Shown: piece after piece, positions 34,123 to 42,819 of the stretch
Position numbering within the stretch: the stretch's first letter is position 1
How the letters are laid out: every line of letters begins with the position of its first letter
Assembly: GCA_035762175.1 (NCBI GenBank)
Contig: DASTPP010000006.1
Coordinates: forward strand, 1 to 63,965
Length of the DNA: 63,965 nt
DNA from: DASTPP01 sp035762175
GTDB taxonomy: Bacteria; Myxococcota_A; Polyangia; Polyangiales; Polyangiaceae
Reading direction: 5' to 3'
The notes under the pieces: generated by a model
The model's database searches: none
What the model was told of the DNA's origin: nothing
The model's input: only the letters and a program-made list of their open reading frames with translations
Program-made: the position numbers and the translations under genes

Positions 34123-34701
34123 TCAGGCCCCGTCGAGCACGAGATCGAACGAGCTCGGGGGCGCGATGTGCTCGAAGTAATAGTCTTCGGCCTCGTGCCA
34201 CTGGCGCTCCCAGGGGCCGATCGTGCCCTCGCGCTCGAGCAAGCGCCGCCGCCGCAGCTCGTCGGACACGACCAGCACGATGCGAAGGTCGAGCAAGTCG
34301 GCGAGCTCGGGTCGCGCGCTGTACACGCCCTCGAGCACGACGTAGGGGGCCGGGTCGCAGAGAGTGTCGTCGCTCTCGAGGCTGCCGTCGAAGGCCGACC
34401 AATCGAAGCGCCGCCAGCGCGCGGGCCGGCCGCTTCGCAGCGCCGCCAAGACCGCCCGCTGCCTTCGCCAGTCGATGCACGCGCCGGCGCGCTCGCGGGG
34501 GCCGTCGTCGCGCACGGACACGCCGCCCGCGAAGAAGTCGTCGCCCTCGACGAGGGCCGCGCCGAGCGGCTCGACGAGCCCGCGGGCGAGCGTCGACTTG
34601 CCGACGCCGCTGCGCCCGTCGAGGGCGATGACGAAGGGGCGGTCGAGGTCGGCCCGCGCCGCGCGCGCTCGAATCTCCGAAGCAAGGTGGTGGCTCGACA
34701 C
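34123..34701 (-). CDS. P-loop kinase of the uridine kinase type
   Basis: The protein has Walker A ALDGRSGVGKSTLARGL near residue 30, an acidic motif VEGDDFFAGGVSV just after it (as in uridine/pantothenate kinase-like enzymes), DPAPYVVLEGVYSARPEL and a lid-like RRRRLLEREG. The layout fits the uridine kinase/phosphoribulokinase superfamily, which transfers phosphate from ATP to a small hydroxylated substrate. The actual substrate is not predictable. I start at GTG 34701, the last start before the domain; the open frame extends to 34881 through Arg/Pro-rich sequence that looks non-coding. Single gene. Confidence 0.75.
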   Translation of the reverse strand: MSSHHLASEIRARAARADLDRPFVIALDGRSGVGKSTLARGLVEPLGAALVEGDDFFAGGVSVRDDGPRERAGACIDWRRQRAVLAALRSGRPARWRRFDWSAFDGSLESDDTLCDPAPYVVLEGVYSARPELADLLDLRIVLVVSDELRRRRLLEREGTIGPWERQWHEAEDYYFEHIAPPSSFDLVLDGA

Positions 34702-34943
34702 CGCCGAGGCGTAGCAGATCGCCGCCCCCGCGCCCGTCGCGGCCGCACGTCGGCGCTCCGGTCGGGGCCCGGCCACCGGCCCTCGGCGCGGGCGAGGGGC
34801 CGGGCGCCCGCGCCGCCCGGCCCCCGCCGCCGGGCCCCTCTCACACCGCCCCTGGCTGCTGCGGCCAGGAATGGCCCCCACGCCGCAGCCTCGCCAGGCT
34901 TGGGCGCGGGCACGGGGCCGGGTGCAGGCTCGGGCGGATGGGA

Positions 34944-36515
34944 TCAGTCGCAGGCGTTGGCGGGAAAGTCGGACTTGATGTCGTTGATCATGTCGCGGTT
35001 GCCGTCGTTGATGCGAACCCCGTCATTGACCGAGCCCGCCTGCCCGCGGTGCACGCCCAAGACGAAGCGATCGCCGTCGATCTCGTAGAACCCGGTGCCG
35101 CTCTGGCCCGGCTGCGTGTCGATCGAGTAGCGCACCCGGTACGCCCCCTCGTAGCTGATGGCGCCGTCGTCGCCGTAGATCGAGCCGTGGCAGTCGCCGT
35201 TGAGCAGGGGCGAGGCCGTGCAGTCGAGGCCCTCGTCGGGGTAGCCGTACAGGTAAATCGTGTCGCCCAAGAGGCCGCCGCGCTTGCGCCAGCCGTGCCA
35301 GTGCAGCGAGCAGCTCGAGGCGTTGTCGTAGAGAATGAACAGGCCGAAGTCGTAGTTGCTCCACTCGTGGTCGAACCAGTTCCCGCGCACGCTGCGCGCG
35401 TCGGCGGCCTTGAAGTGGTTGGGCGAGGGGTCGGCCCCGTTCTGCTCTGCGTGAATGCCGTCCGCGCCGGGGACCCACTTGGTGTTGTCGTTCCAGGCGC
35501 CGTTCTTGAACATGCAGTGCCCCGCGGTGACCACCAGGCGCTCGCGGATCTTGACCCCCGTGCAGTCGACCCGGACGGGCACCTCCTGCGTCGTGCGGCC
35601 GTCGTCGACGATCGCGCCCTTGGGCTGCCAGACGGAGCTGCTCATGCTGTAGCCGTTGTCGCCGCTGCGCAGCTCGCGCGAGTCGACCCCGCCGATGATG
35701 GCGGTGAGCCGGGCGCCGGCGGGCCGCGGCGCGCGCAGCTCGTCGGGCTCGCCCGTGCCGAGCGGCGCCGACCCGGCCTCGCCGTCGAGCGCGAGCGGCA
35801 CGTGGCCGGACGGCCGCTTGCGCCGCCAGAGATCGCCGCCCTCGAGCGCGCTGACGTGCAGGTCGGCGCGCGGGTCGAAGCGCCAGCCGAGGGCCTGCGC
35901 GACGAGCCGGCGCCGCTCGAGGTGGAGCGACGCCTCCCGGGCGGCCAGCTCGTCGAAGTCCGCGTCGCTCAGGGCGTCGACGCTGGCGTCGCGCTTGAGG
36001 CGGAGGTCCGACAGGGCGACCTGGACGGCGTAAGGCAGCGCGACGTTGCGGCCGGCGAACTCCCAGTCGGGGTCGCTCGGGTTCGTGCTGAGCTGCGAGG
36101 GCACGGGGGGCGCCGGGCGCTCGGGGTCCTGGCCGGCCACGCGGGCCAGCAGCACGGCCTCGCTGTACGAGTTGGCGCTCGTGACGAGCCCGAGCAGCTC
36201 TTTCGTGAGCGCCGACCCGTCGACCGGCGGGGGGATGCGCTTGCGCTCGATGTCGTCGAGATCGTGCTTGCCGCTCGCGTAGACGTCGAACTGGCCGCGG
36301 TACACGCGACCGATGGTGAGCGCGCGGGCGAGGTTCGTCGTGAAGGGCACGGCGGCGGTGAGCGGGGCGACGTCGTCGGCCGCGGGGCTCGTCGCGCCGC
36401 CGGCCTCGCTCGCCTCGGGTGCGCCGCAGGCGGCGCTCACCAGGGCGCCGGCGAGAACGAAAGCAAGCCCGAGGGGGCGGGCGGTGGAGACGCGAATGCT
36501 CTTGGGTTGGTCCAT
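34944..36515 (-). CDS. trypsin-like serine protease lipoprotein
   Basis: From ATG 36515 a signal peptide ends in a lipobox (LVSAAC). About 250 residues of unknown helical pro- or accessory region follow, then an S1-type protease domain: catalytic His in LVVTAGHCMF near 332, Asp in WSNYDFGLFIL near 388, and Ser in QPGQSGTGFYEI near 472. The GQSGTG form of the serine loop, instead of GDSGGP, is typical of glutamyl-endopeptidase-like enzymes such as V8. Expected location is the cell surface. A 15-bp direct repeat precedes the gene. The long N-terminal region may be a propeptide. Confidence 0.88.
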   Translation of the reverse strand: MDQPKSIRVSTARPLGLAFVLAGALVSAACGAPEASEAGGATSPAADDVAPLTAAVPFTTNLARALTIGRVYRGQFDVYASGKHDLDDIERKRIPPPVDGSALTKELLGLVTSANSYSEAVLLARVAGQDPERPAPPVPSQLSTNPSDPDWEFAGRNVALPYAVQVALSDLRLKRDASVDALSDADFDELAAREASLHLERRRLVAQALGWRFDPRADLHVSALEGGDLWRRKRPSGHVPLALDGEAGSAPLGTGEPDELRAPRPAGARLTAIIGGVDSRELRSGDNGYSMSSSVWQPKGAIVDDGRTTQEVPVRVDCTGVKIRERLVVTAGHCMFKNGAWNDNTKWVPGADGIHAEQNGADPSPNHFKAADARSVRGNWFDHEWSNYDFGLFILYDNASSCSLHWHGWRKRGGLLGDTIYLYGYPDEGLDCTASPLLNGDCHGSIYGDDGAISYEGAYRVRYSIDTQPGQSGTGFYEIDGDRFVLGVHRGQAGSVNDGVRINDGNRDMINDIKSDFPANACD

Positions 36516-36606
36516 GGCCAGCCCGTAGAGCAACGCATGTGCCGCGCGGGCGGACGCGCCCCGAACGCGGGCAGCTCGCGCCGAGCGCGGCGCCCGGCGC
36601 CGGCCT

Positions 36607-36654
36607 CGCCGGGTCGGCTGTCACGTCTTCGCAACGCCCCGCCGGGTCGGCTGT
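36607..36654. promoter_or_regulatory. 15-bp direct repeats upstream of the protease gene
   Basis: CGCCGGGTCGGCTGT occurs at 36607-36621 and again at 36640-36654, 33 bp apart (about three turns), 90-140 bp upstream of ATG 36515. In gene orientation both read ACAGCCGACCCGGCG, preceded by TGAC or TAAC. This suits two sites of one regulator. Confidence 0.4.
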
Positions 36655-36737
36655 TACCCCGCCGCGACGCGCGTCGTCACGCGGGCATGACACCGGTCGC
36701 GCCGCGTCGGCACGTCGACGGCTCGCCGCGGCGGCGC

Positions 36738-37190
36738 TTACTCGTCCTTGCGCAGCGACGCCTTGCGGACCTGCCCGCGGGCCTCGATGCTCAGCAGGCG
36801 TAGCTCGGGGAGGCGCTCGCCGCGGCGCTGCTCGAGCCAGGCGATGCCGGCGCTCTCGTCGGGCGAGTACGTGAGGTCGTAGCTCGGCCTCGGGTGCATC
36901 CAGCTGAGCATGGTGAGCACGCCGCGGAGCACGGCGTTCGCGTTGACGAAGGCGATGTAGGGGTCGTAACTGCGCTCGCCCGTGATCTGGGCGAGCCGCT
37001 GCCTCATCTTGGCGTCGGGGCGGTCGAACTCGTCGGCGAGCAAGAGCACGGCCGGCCGAAAGCCGAGCCGCTTCGACCACCCGTTGATTTGAGCGACATC
37101 CCTCAGATGGGCCTCCCAGTCGGCAGGGTTGGGCCGGCTGGGGTACCACACTACAAGGCCACGACGCTCGTCGATGGCGCGGGCGTACAT
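36738..37190 (-). CDS. hypothetical protein, 150 aa
   Basis: The frame from ATG 37190 has good protein character: MYARAIDERRGLVVWYPSRP, WSKRLGFRPAVLLLADEFDR, DPYIAFVNANAVLRGVLTML. It ends in a basic segment GQVRKASLRKDE. The alternating strand/helix pattern recalls small STAS or SpoIIAA-like proteins of myxobacteria, but no diagnostic residue is visible. No signal peptide or membrane helix. It lies between the protease gene and a small membrane protein gene, all on the minus strand. Confidence 0.6.
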   Translation of the reverse strand: MYARAIDERRGLVVWYPSRPNPADWEAHLRDVAQINGWSKRLGFRPAVLLLADEFDRPDAKMRQRLAQITGERSYDPYIAFVNANAVLRGVLTMLSWMHPRPSYDLTYSPDESAGIAWLEQRRGERLPELRLLSIEARGQVRKASLRKDE

Positions 37191-37273
37191 CGCCCCAGGC
37201 TACCACTTTTGCGCACCCTTGTGCCCGCAAAGCTCGACCCGACCACGCCGGGCGGGCCGGCCCGCCCTTGTTT

Positions 37274-37516
37274 TCAGGCCGTCTGCGCGAGCCGGGGGGG
37301 GCCGAGGCGGCGCGTGCCCAGGTAGGCGAAGGCGAGCACGACGGCCACGTCGACGAAGGCGGGCGCGAGCGAGGCGGGGCCCTGGTAGAGGCCGTTGCCC
37401 AGGGGCGAGTCGGACGTGTGAATGTCCAGGTAGGCGTAATAGACGTTGATGGCACAGAGCACGCGCGTGAGGGCAAGCCCGCGCGCCTGCTCTTTTTGCC
37501 GATGCCATCCCGGCAC
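37274..37516 (-). CDS. small membrane protein, 80 aa
   Basis: From GTG 37516 (PGWHRQKEQARGLALTRVLC) the protein has a first hydrophobic stretch (ALTRVLCAINVYYAYLDI) and a second helix (APAFVDVAVVLAFAYLGT), with the conserved-looking loop HTSDSPLGNGLYQGPASL between. No family recognised. The frame is open to 37621 but would then overlap the divergent phosphatase gene at 37576, so the shorter form is preferred. No strong ribosome site. Confidence 0.5.
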   Translation of the reverse strand: MPGWHRQKEQARGLALTRVLCAINVYYAYLDIHTSDSPLGNGLYQGPASLAPAFVDVAVVLAFAYLGTRRLGPPRLAQTA

Positions 37517-37575
37517 GGCGACGGCGGGAGCGCTCTCGGTTGCCGGCCCGCGAGGCGACGCGTACAAACCGGCCC

Positions 37576-38181
37576 ATGCCTGATCTGACCATCTACCTCT
37601 GCCGCCACGGCGACACAGCATGGTCGGCCGAGCGCCGCCTCGCTGGCCGCAGCGACATTCCGCTCGTCGAGCACGGGGAACGAAACGCCGAGCAGCTCGG
37701 CAAGCGGCTCGAGGGCATCCCCTTCGACCGGGTGCTGGTGAGCCCGCTCGGCCGGGCCCGGCGCACCGCCGAGCTCGCGGGGTTCGGCCCCGCCGCCGGC
37801 GTCGACGCGCGCCTGCTCGAGATGGACTTCGGCCGCTACGAGGGCCTGACGGTGGCCGAGATTCGGCGCGACCACCCCGGCTGGACGTACCTGCGCGACG
37901 GCTGCCCCTCGGGCGAAGGCCCCGACGATCTCGGGCGGCGCGCCGACGCCCTCCTCGACGAGCTGTCGCTGGCGGGGGGCCGGGTGCTGCTCTTCGGGCA
38001 CAGCGTCATCTTGCGCGTCCTCGCGGCCAGGTTTCTCGGTCTGCCGCCCGGCTCGGCGCGACAGCTGATGATGTCCCCGGGCGCCCTGAGCGTGCTCGGC
38101 TACGACAAGGTCGACGACTCGCGGGCCATCGCCTCGTGGAACGATCGGCAGCACCTGAGCGGCCAGGTGGGCTTCGTGTGA
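37576..38181 (+). CDS. histidine phosphatase family protein (phosphoglycerate mutase-like)
   Basis: The 201-residue protein opens with the catalytic motif LTIYLCRHGDTAWSAERRLA (RHG, phosphohistidine). It has ERNAEQLGKRLEGIPFDRVL and VSPLGRARRTAELAG with the second Arg, Glu in RLLEMDFGRYEGLT and the distal His in VLLFGHSVILRVLAARFLG. All four active-site elements are present, so it should be an active phosphatase or mutase of the branch that includes CobC and PhoE. The substrate is unknown. The start is ATG 37576. It stands alone, divergent from the small membrane protein gene. Confidence 0.9.
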   Translation: MPDLTIYLCRHGDTAWSAERRLAGRSDIPLVEHGERNAEQLGKRLEGIPFDRVLVSPLGRARRTAELAGFGPAAGVDARLLEMDFGRYEGLTVAEIRRDHPGWTYLRDGCPSGEGPDDLGRRADALLDELSLAGGRVLLFGHSVILRVLAARFLGLPPGSARQLMMSPGALSVLGYDKVDDSRAIASWNDRQHLSGQVGFV

Positions 38182-38294
38182 GCCGGGGCGGCTGGCGGGC
38201 GGCGCCCGACCGCCGGTACACCCGCCGGTCGTTCTCTACGCCAAGGCCGGGCCGAGGCCCCGGCCCGAGAAGCCGGCCGAGCGCGCCCGCCGCG

Positions 38295-38642
38295 TCAGTC
38301 GCCCTCGTCGCGGGCGAGGCGCGCCCGGACCCCTTCGACGAGCGCGCGGTGCGAGCGGGCGAGCCGCTCGTTGCCGGCCGCCTCTTCGACGAGGGCCTTC
38401 TGCTCGACGAGCAGGGCGAAGGCCTCGGCCTTGTCGCGGTCGCCGAGCAGCATCAGCGCGGTGTCGGGGCCCTGCGCGAGCAGCGTCGACCAGAGCGGGC
38501 CGAAGCTCTGGCGGCCCGCCTCGCCCACCGCGCCGCGGGCCTCTTCGATCTGCTTGGGCTGCTTCTTGCCGAGCAGGGCCGCGACGAGGTTGACGAGCTG
38601 GCGAATGCTGCGCAGCAGATAATCTTTGTCGTGCAGGGACAA
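38295..38642 (-). CDS. small helical protein, DUF6483-like
   Basis: About 115 residues, mostly helical: HDKDYLLRSIRQLVNLVAAL, LGKKQPKQIEEARG, ALMLLGDRDKAEAFALLVEQ, LVEGVRARLARDEGD. The opening DYLLRxIxQL resembles DUF6483-type proteins of unknown function. No ATG is available; TTG 38640-38642 or CTG 38636 would be the start, and neither has a good ribosome site, so the N-terminus is uncertain. It lies 161 bp downstream of the kinase-ATPase gene on the same strand and may be co-transcribed. Confidence 0.55.
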   Translation of the reverse strand: MSLHDKDYLLRSIRQLVNLVAALLGKKQPKQIEEARGAVGEAGRQSFGPLWSTLLAQGPDTALMLLGDRDKAEAFALLVEQKALVEEAAGNERLARSHRALVEGVRARLARDEGD

Positions 38643-38803
38643 GGCGGGAGCTCGTTTCGCCCCGAAGGCGACCGACCGATGCCCGCCGGGCCGGGGGCAC
38701 CGGCGGCGGCGGGGGCGCGTGGCGGGCGCCCTCTTACCTAAGGCTGGCTCGGGCGCACGCAAGGCCGGTCGCGGCGCCGTCGCCCCGCCGCGCGGCTCGC
38801 CCT

Positions 38804-41800
38804 TCAGGCCCCCAACGAGCGCCGCAGGCCCGCCGCGCGCTCGAGCCAGACGCCCGCGCCGGCGGCGCCGAAGCGCGCCTCGGCGCGGGCGAGGCTCGCC
38901 AGGGCCCGAGCGCGGTCGGACGCCGCCCAGAGCGAGGCGAGCTCGAAGTGGACGAGCCCGTCTTGCAGGGTGTTCTCGGTGGCGGCGGCGAGGCGCGCGG
39001 CCGGCTCGAGCTGCGCGTGCGCGGCGGGGCCGCCGAGGGCGGCGGCGAGGGCGCGGCGGGCGACGATCTCGTCGAAGGGGTTCGAGAGCTCGGGGTCGGT
39101 CGCCCGGGCGAGCGCGGCCTCGGCGCAGGCGAGGGCCGCGGCCCGGTCGCCGCGGGCGAGGCGGTAGCGCGACTCGTAGGCCAGCAAGAGCGTCAGGGGC
39201 CGGAAGCCGGCGGCGCGCGCGGCCTCTTTGGCGCGCGACAGCGAGGCCTCGGCGTCGCCGCGCAGCATGTCGACGCCGGCCCGGTAGAGCAGCACGTAGA
39301 GCGCGAGCCAGCGGTCGGCCGGCAGGCGCGTGGCCATGCGCGCGGCGGCGGCGGCGAGCTCTTCGGCCGCCTCGAGCTCGCCGCGCTCGAAGTAGTAGGG
39401 GGCGCAGAAGACGATGGCGTTGCGCGCGGGCAGCCGGGGGTTGCCGAGGCGGAAGGCGCGCTCGGCGATCTCGGCCGAGCGGCGGCGGAAGGCGGGGCCG
39501 TCGCCGGTGAAGGCGGCCCGGCCGAGCTCGGTCAGCGCGTGGTAGAGCGCGATGTCGGGCAGCGCGTAGTTCGCCCCGACCTCGGCCCCGGCGGCGCGGG
39601 CCTCGGCGTCGAGCGGCTCGCCCCGCTGCCCGAGCATGACGTTGTAGACGTAGGTCGAGATGCCGAGGCCCCACGCCAGCGAGCGCGAGAGCTGCCCGGC
39701 CCGCCGCGGCAGCGCGAGCAGGCGCTCGACGCCGGCGCGCTGCGCCGCGAGCAGCGGGCCCGAGCGCCCGGTGTGCACCGACATCACGCCGAGCGTGGTG
39801 GCGCTCGCGGCGCGGTAGGGCGAGTCGGGCGGCTGCTCGGCCTCGATGCGGGCGAGCAGCGCGCCCGCCGCGGCCGTCTGCCCGAGCACGCCGAGCGCGA
39901 TGCACTGGTACATGCGGTACTCTTCGGTCTTGACGAAGGCCTCGCGCGGGCCGAGGCCCTCGCCGACCGGGCCCGCGCGGTAGAAGGCGGCGAGCCGCTC
40001 GCCCCAGCCCGCCGCGTCGCCCCCGGCCGCCGCCTCGCGCCGGCGCTCGGCGTCGAGCGCGGCGAGCGCCTCGCGCCGGCCCCGGCGGGTGAGCCCCGAG
40101 GCGTCCCAGGCGCCGAGCAGGCGCCGGGCGTAGCGGACGCAGGTGGGCGGATCGCCCGTGTAGCCGAACTCGACGAGCTCGGCCCAGAGCGCGGGCAAGA
40201 GGCGCTCGCGGCCCGGGTAGTCTTCGCGCGCCTCGAGCAGCTCGGCCGCCTCGGCGAGCGCGAGCGTCGCGTCGAGCATGGCGCTCAGGCGGCGGGCGCT
40301 GCGCCCGGCGCGCACCAGCGGGGCGATGGCGCGGGCGGGCTGGTCGGAGCGGGCGAAGTGGTAGCCGACCGCGCGGGCCGCGTCGTCGCCGCCGCCCGAG
40401 GCCTCGAGCGCCTCGGCGATGCGGCGGTGGTGGGCGGCGCGCTCGGCCGGCGGGGTGTCGTCGTAGAGCGTGCGCTGCAGCGTGTCGTGGGCGAACGCGT
40501 AGCGGCCCCGGGCGTAGGTCAGAAACTGCCGGCCGAGCCCCTCGTCGAGCGCCTCGAAGAGCGCGTGCTCGGGCAGCCCGCCGACGGCGCGCACGAGGGC
40601 GAGGCTCACCGTCTTGCCGGCCGGCGCGAGGCGGCGCAGGAAGCCGAGCAGCGGGGGCGGCAGCGCCGAGGCGCGCTCGCGCACCGCCTCTTCGATGGTC
40701 GCCGGCAGCGGCAGCGACGAGAGGCCCTCGGGCGCGCGCCAGCGCCCGGCCAGCAGGCGCAGCGCGTCGCGCTCGATGAGCAGGCGCAGGCACTCGGTGG
40801 CGAAGAAGGCGTTGCCGCCGGTGACCGCGTAGAGCCGGTCGATGAGCGCCGCGGGCACGTCGAGGCCGCCGAGCGCGCTCTCGACCAGCTCGCGCAGGCC
40901 CTCGCGCGCGAGCGGCCGCAGCCCGAGGCGGTCGGAGTGGCCCTCGTCGAAGGTCTGGTGCAGCAGGCTCGTCCGGTCGATCTCGTCGGGCCGGAAGGTG
41001 CCGACCACGAGGCCGTGCGTGCCGTCGAGCGCCCGCACGAGCACGTTCATGCGCTCGAGCGTGGCGGCGTCGGCCCAGTGCAGATCTTCGAGCGCCAGCA
41101 CGAAGGGCCGCTCGGCGGCCAGCGCGCGCAGCCAGGCGACCAGCGCCTCGAGCGCCGCGCCCTTGGGCCGCTCGGGCCCGCCTTCGCGCGAGTCGGGCCC
41201 GGCCGCGCCGTCGCCCGCGGCGGGCCCGGCCGCGCCGCCGTCGGCCCCGCCCGCGCCGTCGGGCCGGCCGGGGCGGTCGCCGTCGGGCGCGTCGCCGTCG
41301 TCGACGTCGGCCTGCCGCAGCCCGACCAGCGCGGCGCGGTGGGGGGCGAGCAGGCGGACGGGGGTCGCCGGGACGAGCGTGCGCAGGGCCTGGGCGAGGG
41401 GCGCGAGCGGCGCGAGGCCCTCGGCGCGGCATTGCCCGAGGGCGAAGGGCACCTCGAGCGAGCGGGCGCGCAGCTCGAACTCGTGCAGGAGGTGCGACTT
41501 GCCCGTGCCCGCGGGCGCGGCGAGAAAGAGCGCCCGCGAGCGGCCGGCGAGGGCGGCGTCGAGGCGGGCGCCGAGCTCGGACGTCTCGGCCTCGCGCCCC
41601 ACCGCCTTGGGCACGCGCAGGTAGCTCGCCCGCGCCGCCGGCGCCGCCGCGGGCAGCGGGCGCCCGGCGGCGTCGGCGAGCGCCACGAGCAGCTCGGACG
41701 CGTCGAGGAAGCGGTCGGCGGGGCGCTTCTCGAGCAGGCGCAGCACGATGCGCTCGAGCGCCGGCGGGGCGGGCGCGAAGCGCGAGGGCGGCGGGGGCGC

Positions 41801-42559
41801 GTCGCAGAGGTGCGCCTCGAGCAGCGGGGGCCCCGACCGCCCCGCGAAGGGCAGCCGCCCGGCCAGCAGGTAGTAGCCGAGGGCGCCGAGCGAGTAGAGG
41901 TCGGTGCGCCCGTCGATGGGCTCGTCGCGCTGCCACTCGGGCGCGAGGTAGCCCGGCGTGCCGCACACCGCGCCGCCGGGGCGCGCGCCGAGCGGGTGCA
42001 TGACGCCGAAGTCGAGCAGCTTGAGCGCGCCGTCGTCGGTCACCATCACGTTGCTCGCCTTGACGTCGCAGTGCACGAACCCGCGCGCGTGAATGAACGC
42101 CAGCACCTCGGCGAGGCGCAGGAGCACGTCGCACGCCCGCTCGGCGTCGAGCGGCCGGTCGCCGACCTCTTCGTCGAGGCGGCGGCCGCGCACCCGCTCC
42201 ATCACGAGGTAGCGGTGCGAGCCCTCGAGCACGCCGCAGTCGAACACCTTGACCGTGGCCGGGTGCTCGAGCCGGCGCATGGCGAAGAACTCGCGCCGCA
42301 GGACGAGCGCCGTGTGCTCGCCGTCGGCCGCCCGGCCCTCGGGGCGGCGCAGCTCTTTGAGCGCCACGTCGCGCCGCTCTTCGAGGTCGAAGGCGAGCCA
42401 GACGCGCCCCATGCCCCCCTCGCCGAGCGGGCGCTCGACGCGGTAGCGGCCGGCCGCCTCGTAGCCCGGCCGCAGGGGCGAGGGCGCCGGGCTCGGGGCC
42501 GCGCGGGGGCCGGCGAGGCCGGGCAAACGGAACGTCGGATCGCGGGCGGTTGTTTCCAT
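38804..42559 (-). CDS. Ser/Thr kinase - AAA ATPase - TPR-like regulator
   Basis: A 1251-residue cytosolic protein. The kinase domain (about 35-310) has GEGGMGRVWL, ALKEL, FVHCDVKASN near 165 (HCD in place of HRD) and LLDFGVMHP. The ATPase has Walker A APAGTGKSHLLHEF near 350 and Walker B LALEDLHWADA. The insert at about 405-450 (Asp/Gly/Ala/Pro-rich) looks like a flexible linker. The remaining ~650 residues are TPR-like helices (EALEASGGGDDAARAVGYHF, ALACAEAALARATDPELSNP). It resembles the front half of the kinase at 9352-14808 but lacks GAF and histidine kinase domains. The HCD change is tolerated in some active kinases. ATG 42559. Confidence 0.88.
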   Translation of the reverse strand: METTARDPTFRLPGLAGPRAAPSPAPSPLRPGYEAAGRYRVERPLGEGGMGRVWLAFDLEERRDVALKELRRPEGRAADGEHTALVLRREFFAMRRLEHPATVKVFDCGVLEGSHRYLVMERVRGRRLDEEVGDRPLDAERACDVLLRLAEVLAFIHARGFVHCDVKASNVMVTDDGALKLLDFGVMHPLGARPGGAVCGTPGYLAPEWQRDEPIDGRTDLYSLGALGYYLLAGRLPFAGRSGPPLLEAHLCDAPPPPSRFAPAPPALERIVLRLLEKRPADRFLDASELLVALADAAGRPLPAAAPAARASYLRVPKAVGREAETSELGARLDAALAGRSRALFLAAPAGTGKSHLLHEFELRARSLEVPFALGQCRAEGLAPLAPLAQALRTLVPATPVRLLAPHRAALVGLRQADVDDGDAPDGDRPGRPDGAGGADGGAAGPAAGDGAAGPDSREGGPERPKGAALEALVAWLRALAAERPFVLALEDLHWADAATLERMNVLVRALDGTHGLVVGTFRPDEIDRTSLLHQTFDEGHSDRLGLRPLAREGLRELVESALGGLDVPAALIDRLYAVTGGNAFFATECLRLLIERDALRLLAGRWRAPEGLSSLPLPATIEEAVRERASALPPPLLGFLRRLAPAGKTVSLALVRAVGGLPEHALFEALDEGLGRQFLTYARGRYAFAHDTLQRTLYDDTPPAERAAHHRRIAEALEASGGGDDAARAVGYHFARSDQPARAIAPLVRAGRSARRLSAMLDATLALAEAAELLEAREDYPGRERLLPALWAELVEFGYTGDPPTCVRYARRLLGAWDASGLTRRGRREALAALDAERRREAAAGGDAAGWGERLAAFYRAGPVGEGLGPREAFVKTEEYRMYQCIALGVLGQTAAAGALLARIEAEQPPDSPYRAASATTLGVMSVHTGRSGPLLAAQRAGVERLLALPRRAGQLSRSLAWGLGISTYVYNVMLGQRGEPLDAEARAAGAEVGANYALPDIALYHALTELGRAAFTGDGPAFRRRSAEIAERAFRLGNPRLPARNAIVFCAPYYFERGELEAAEELAAAAARMATRLPADRWLALYVLLYRAGVDMLRGDAEASLSRAKEAARAAGFRPLTLLLAYESRYRLARGDRAAALACAEAALARATDPELSNPFDEIVARRALAAALGGPAAHAQLEPAARLAAATENTLQDGLVHFELASLWAASDRARALASLARAEARFGAAGAGVWLERAAGLRRSLGA

Positions 42560-42697
42560 CGTCGCGGGGTCGGGGGCCGGCGCGGGCGGCGCCGGGCGGC
42601 GGGACCGCTTACACGATAGAGTTTTCGGGGCGGCGGGCCTAGCGAGATTCGCCCGCGTGACGGAGCGGCCGGCGTCGCCCCCCGCAGGCAGATAAAG

Positions 42698-42720
42698 AAG
42701 GCGCCCCCGCGGAGCGCCTT
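42698..42720 (-). terminator. intrinsic terminator on the minus strand
   Basis: On the minus strand AAGGCGC-tccgcgggg-GCGCCTT is followed by CTTTATC. It lies about 100 bp downstream of the stop at 42820 and between two minus-strand genes, separating the 497-aa orphan gene from the kinase gene. Confidence 0.6.
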
Positions 42721-42819
42721 GGGGGTCTTGGTAGGAAGGCCGCCCGCCGGCGCCTCGCCCCCCGCGCCGGGTCGCCCCTCCCCGAACGGCAGGGGGCCGA
42801 GCGCGCCGTCGCCCGGGGC

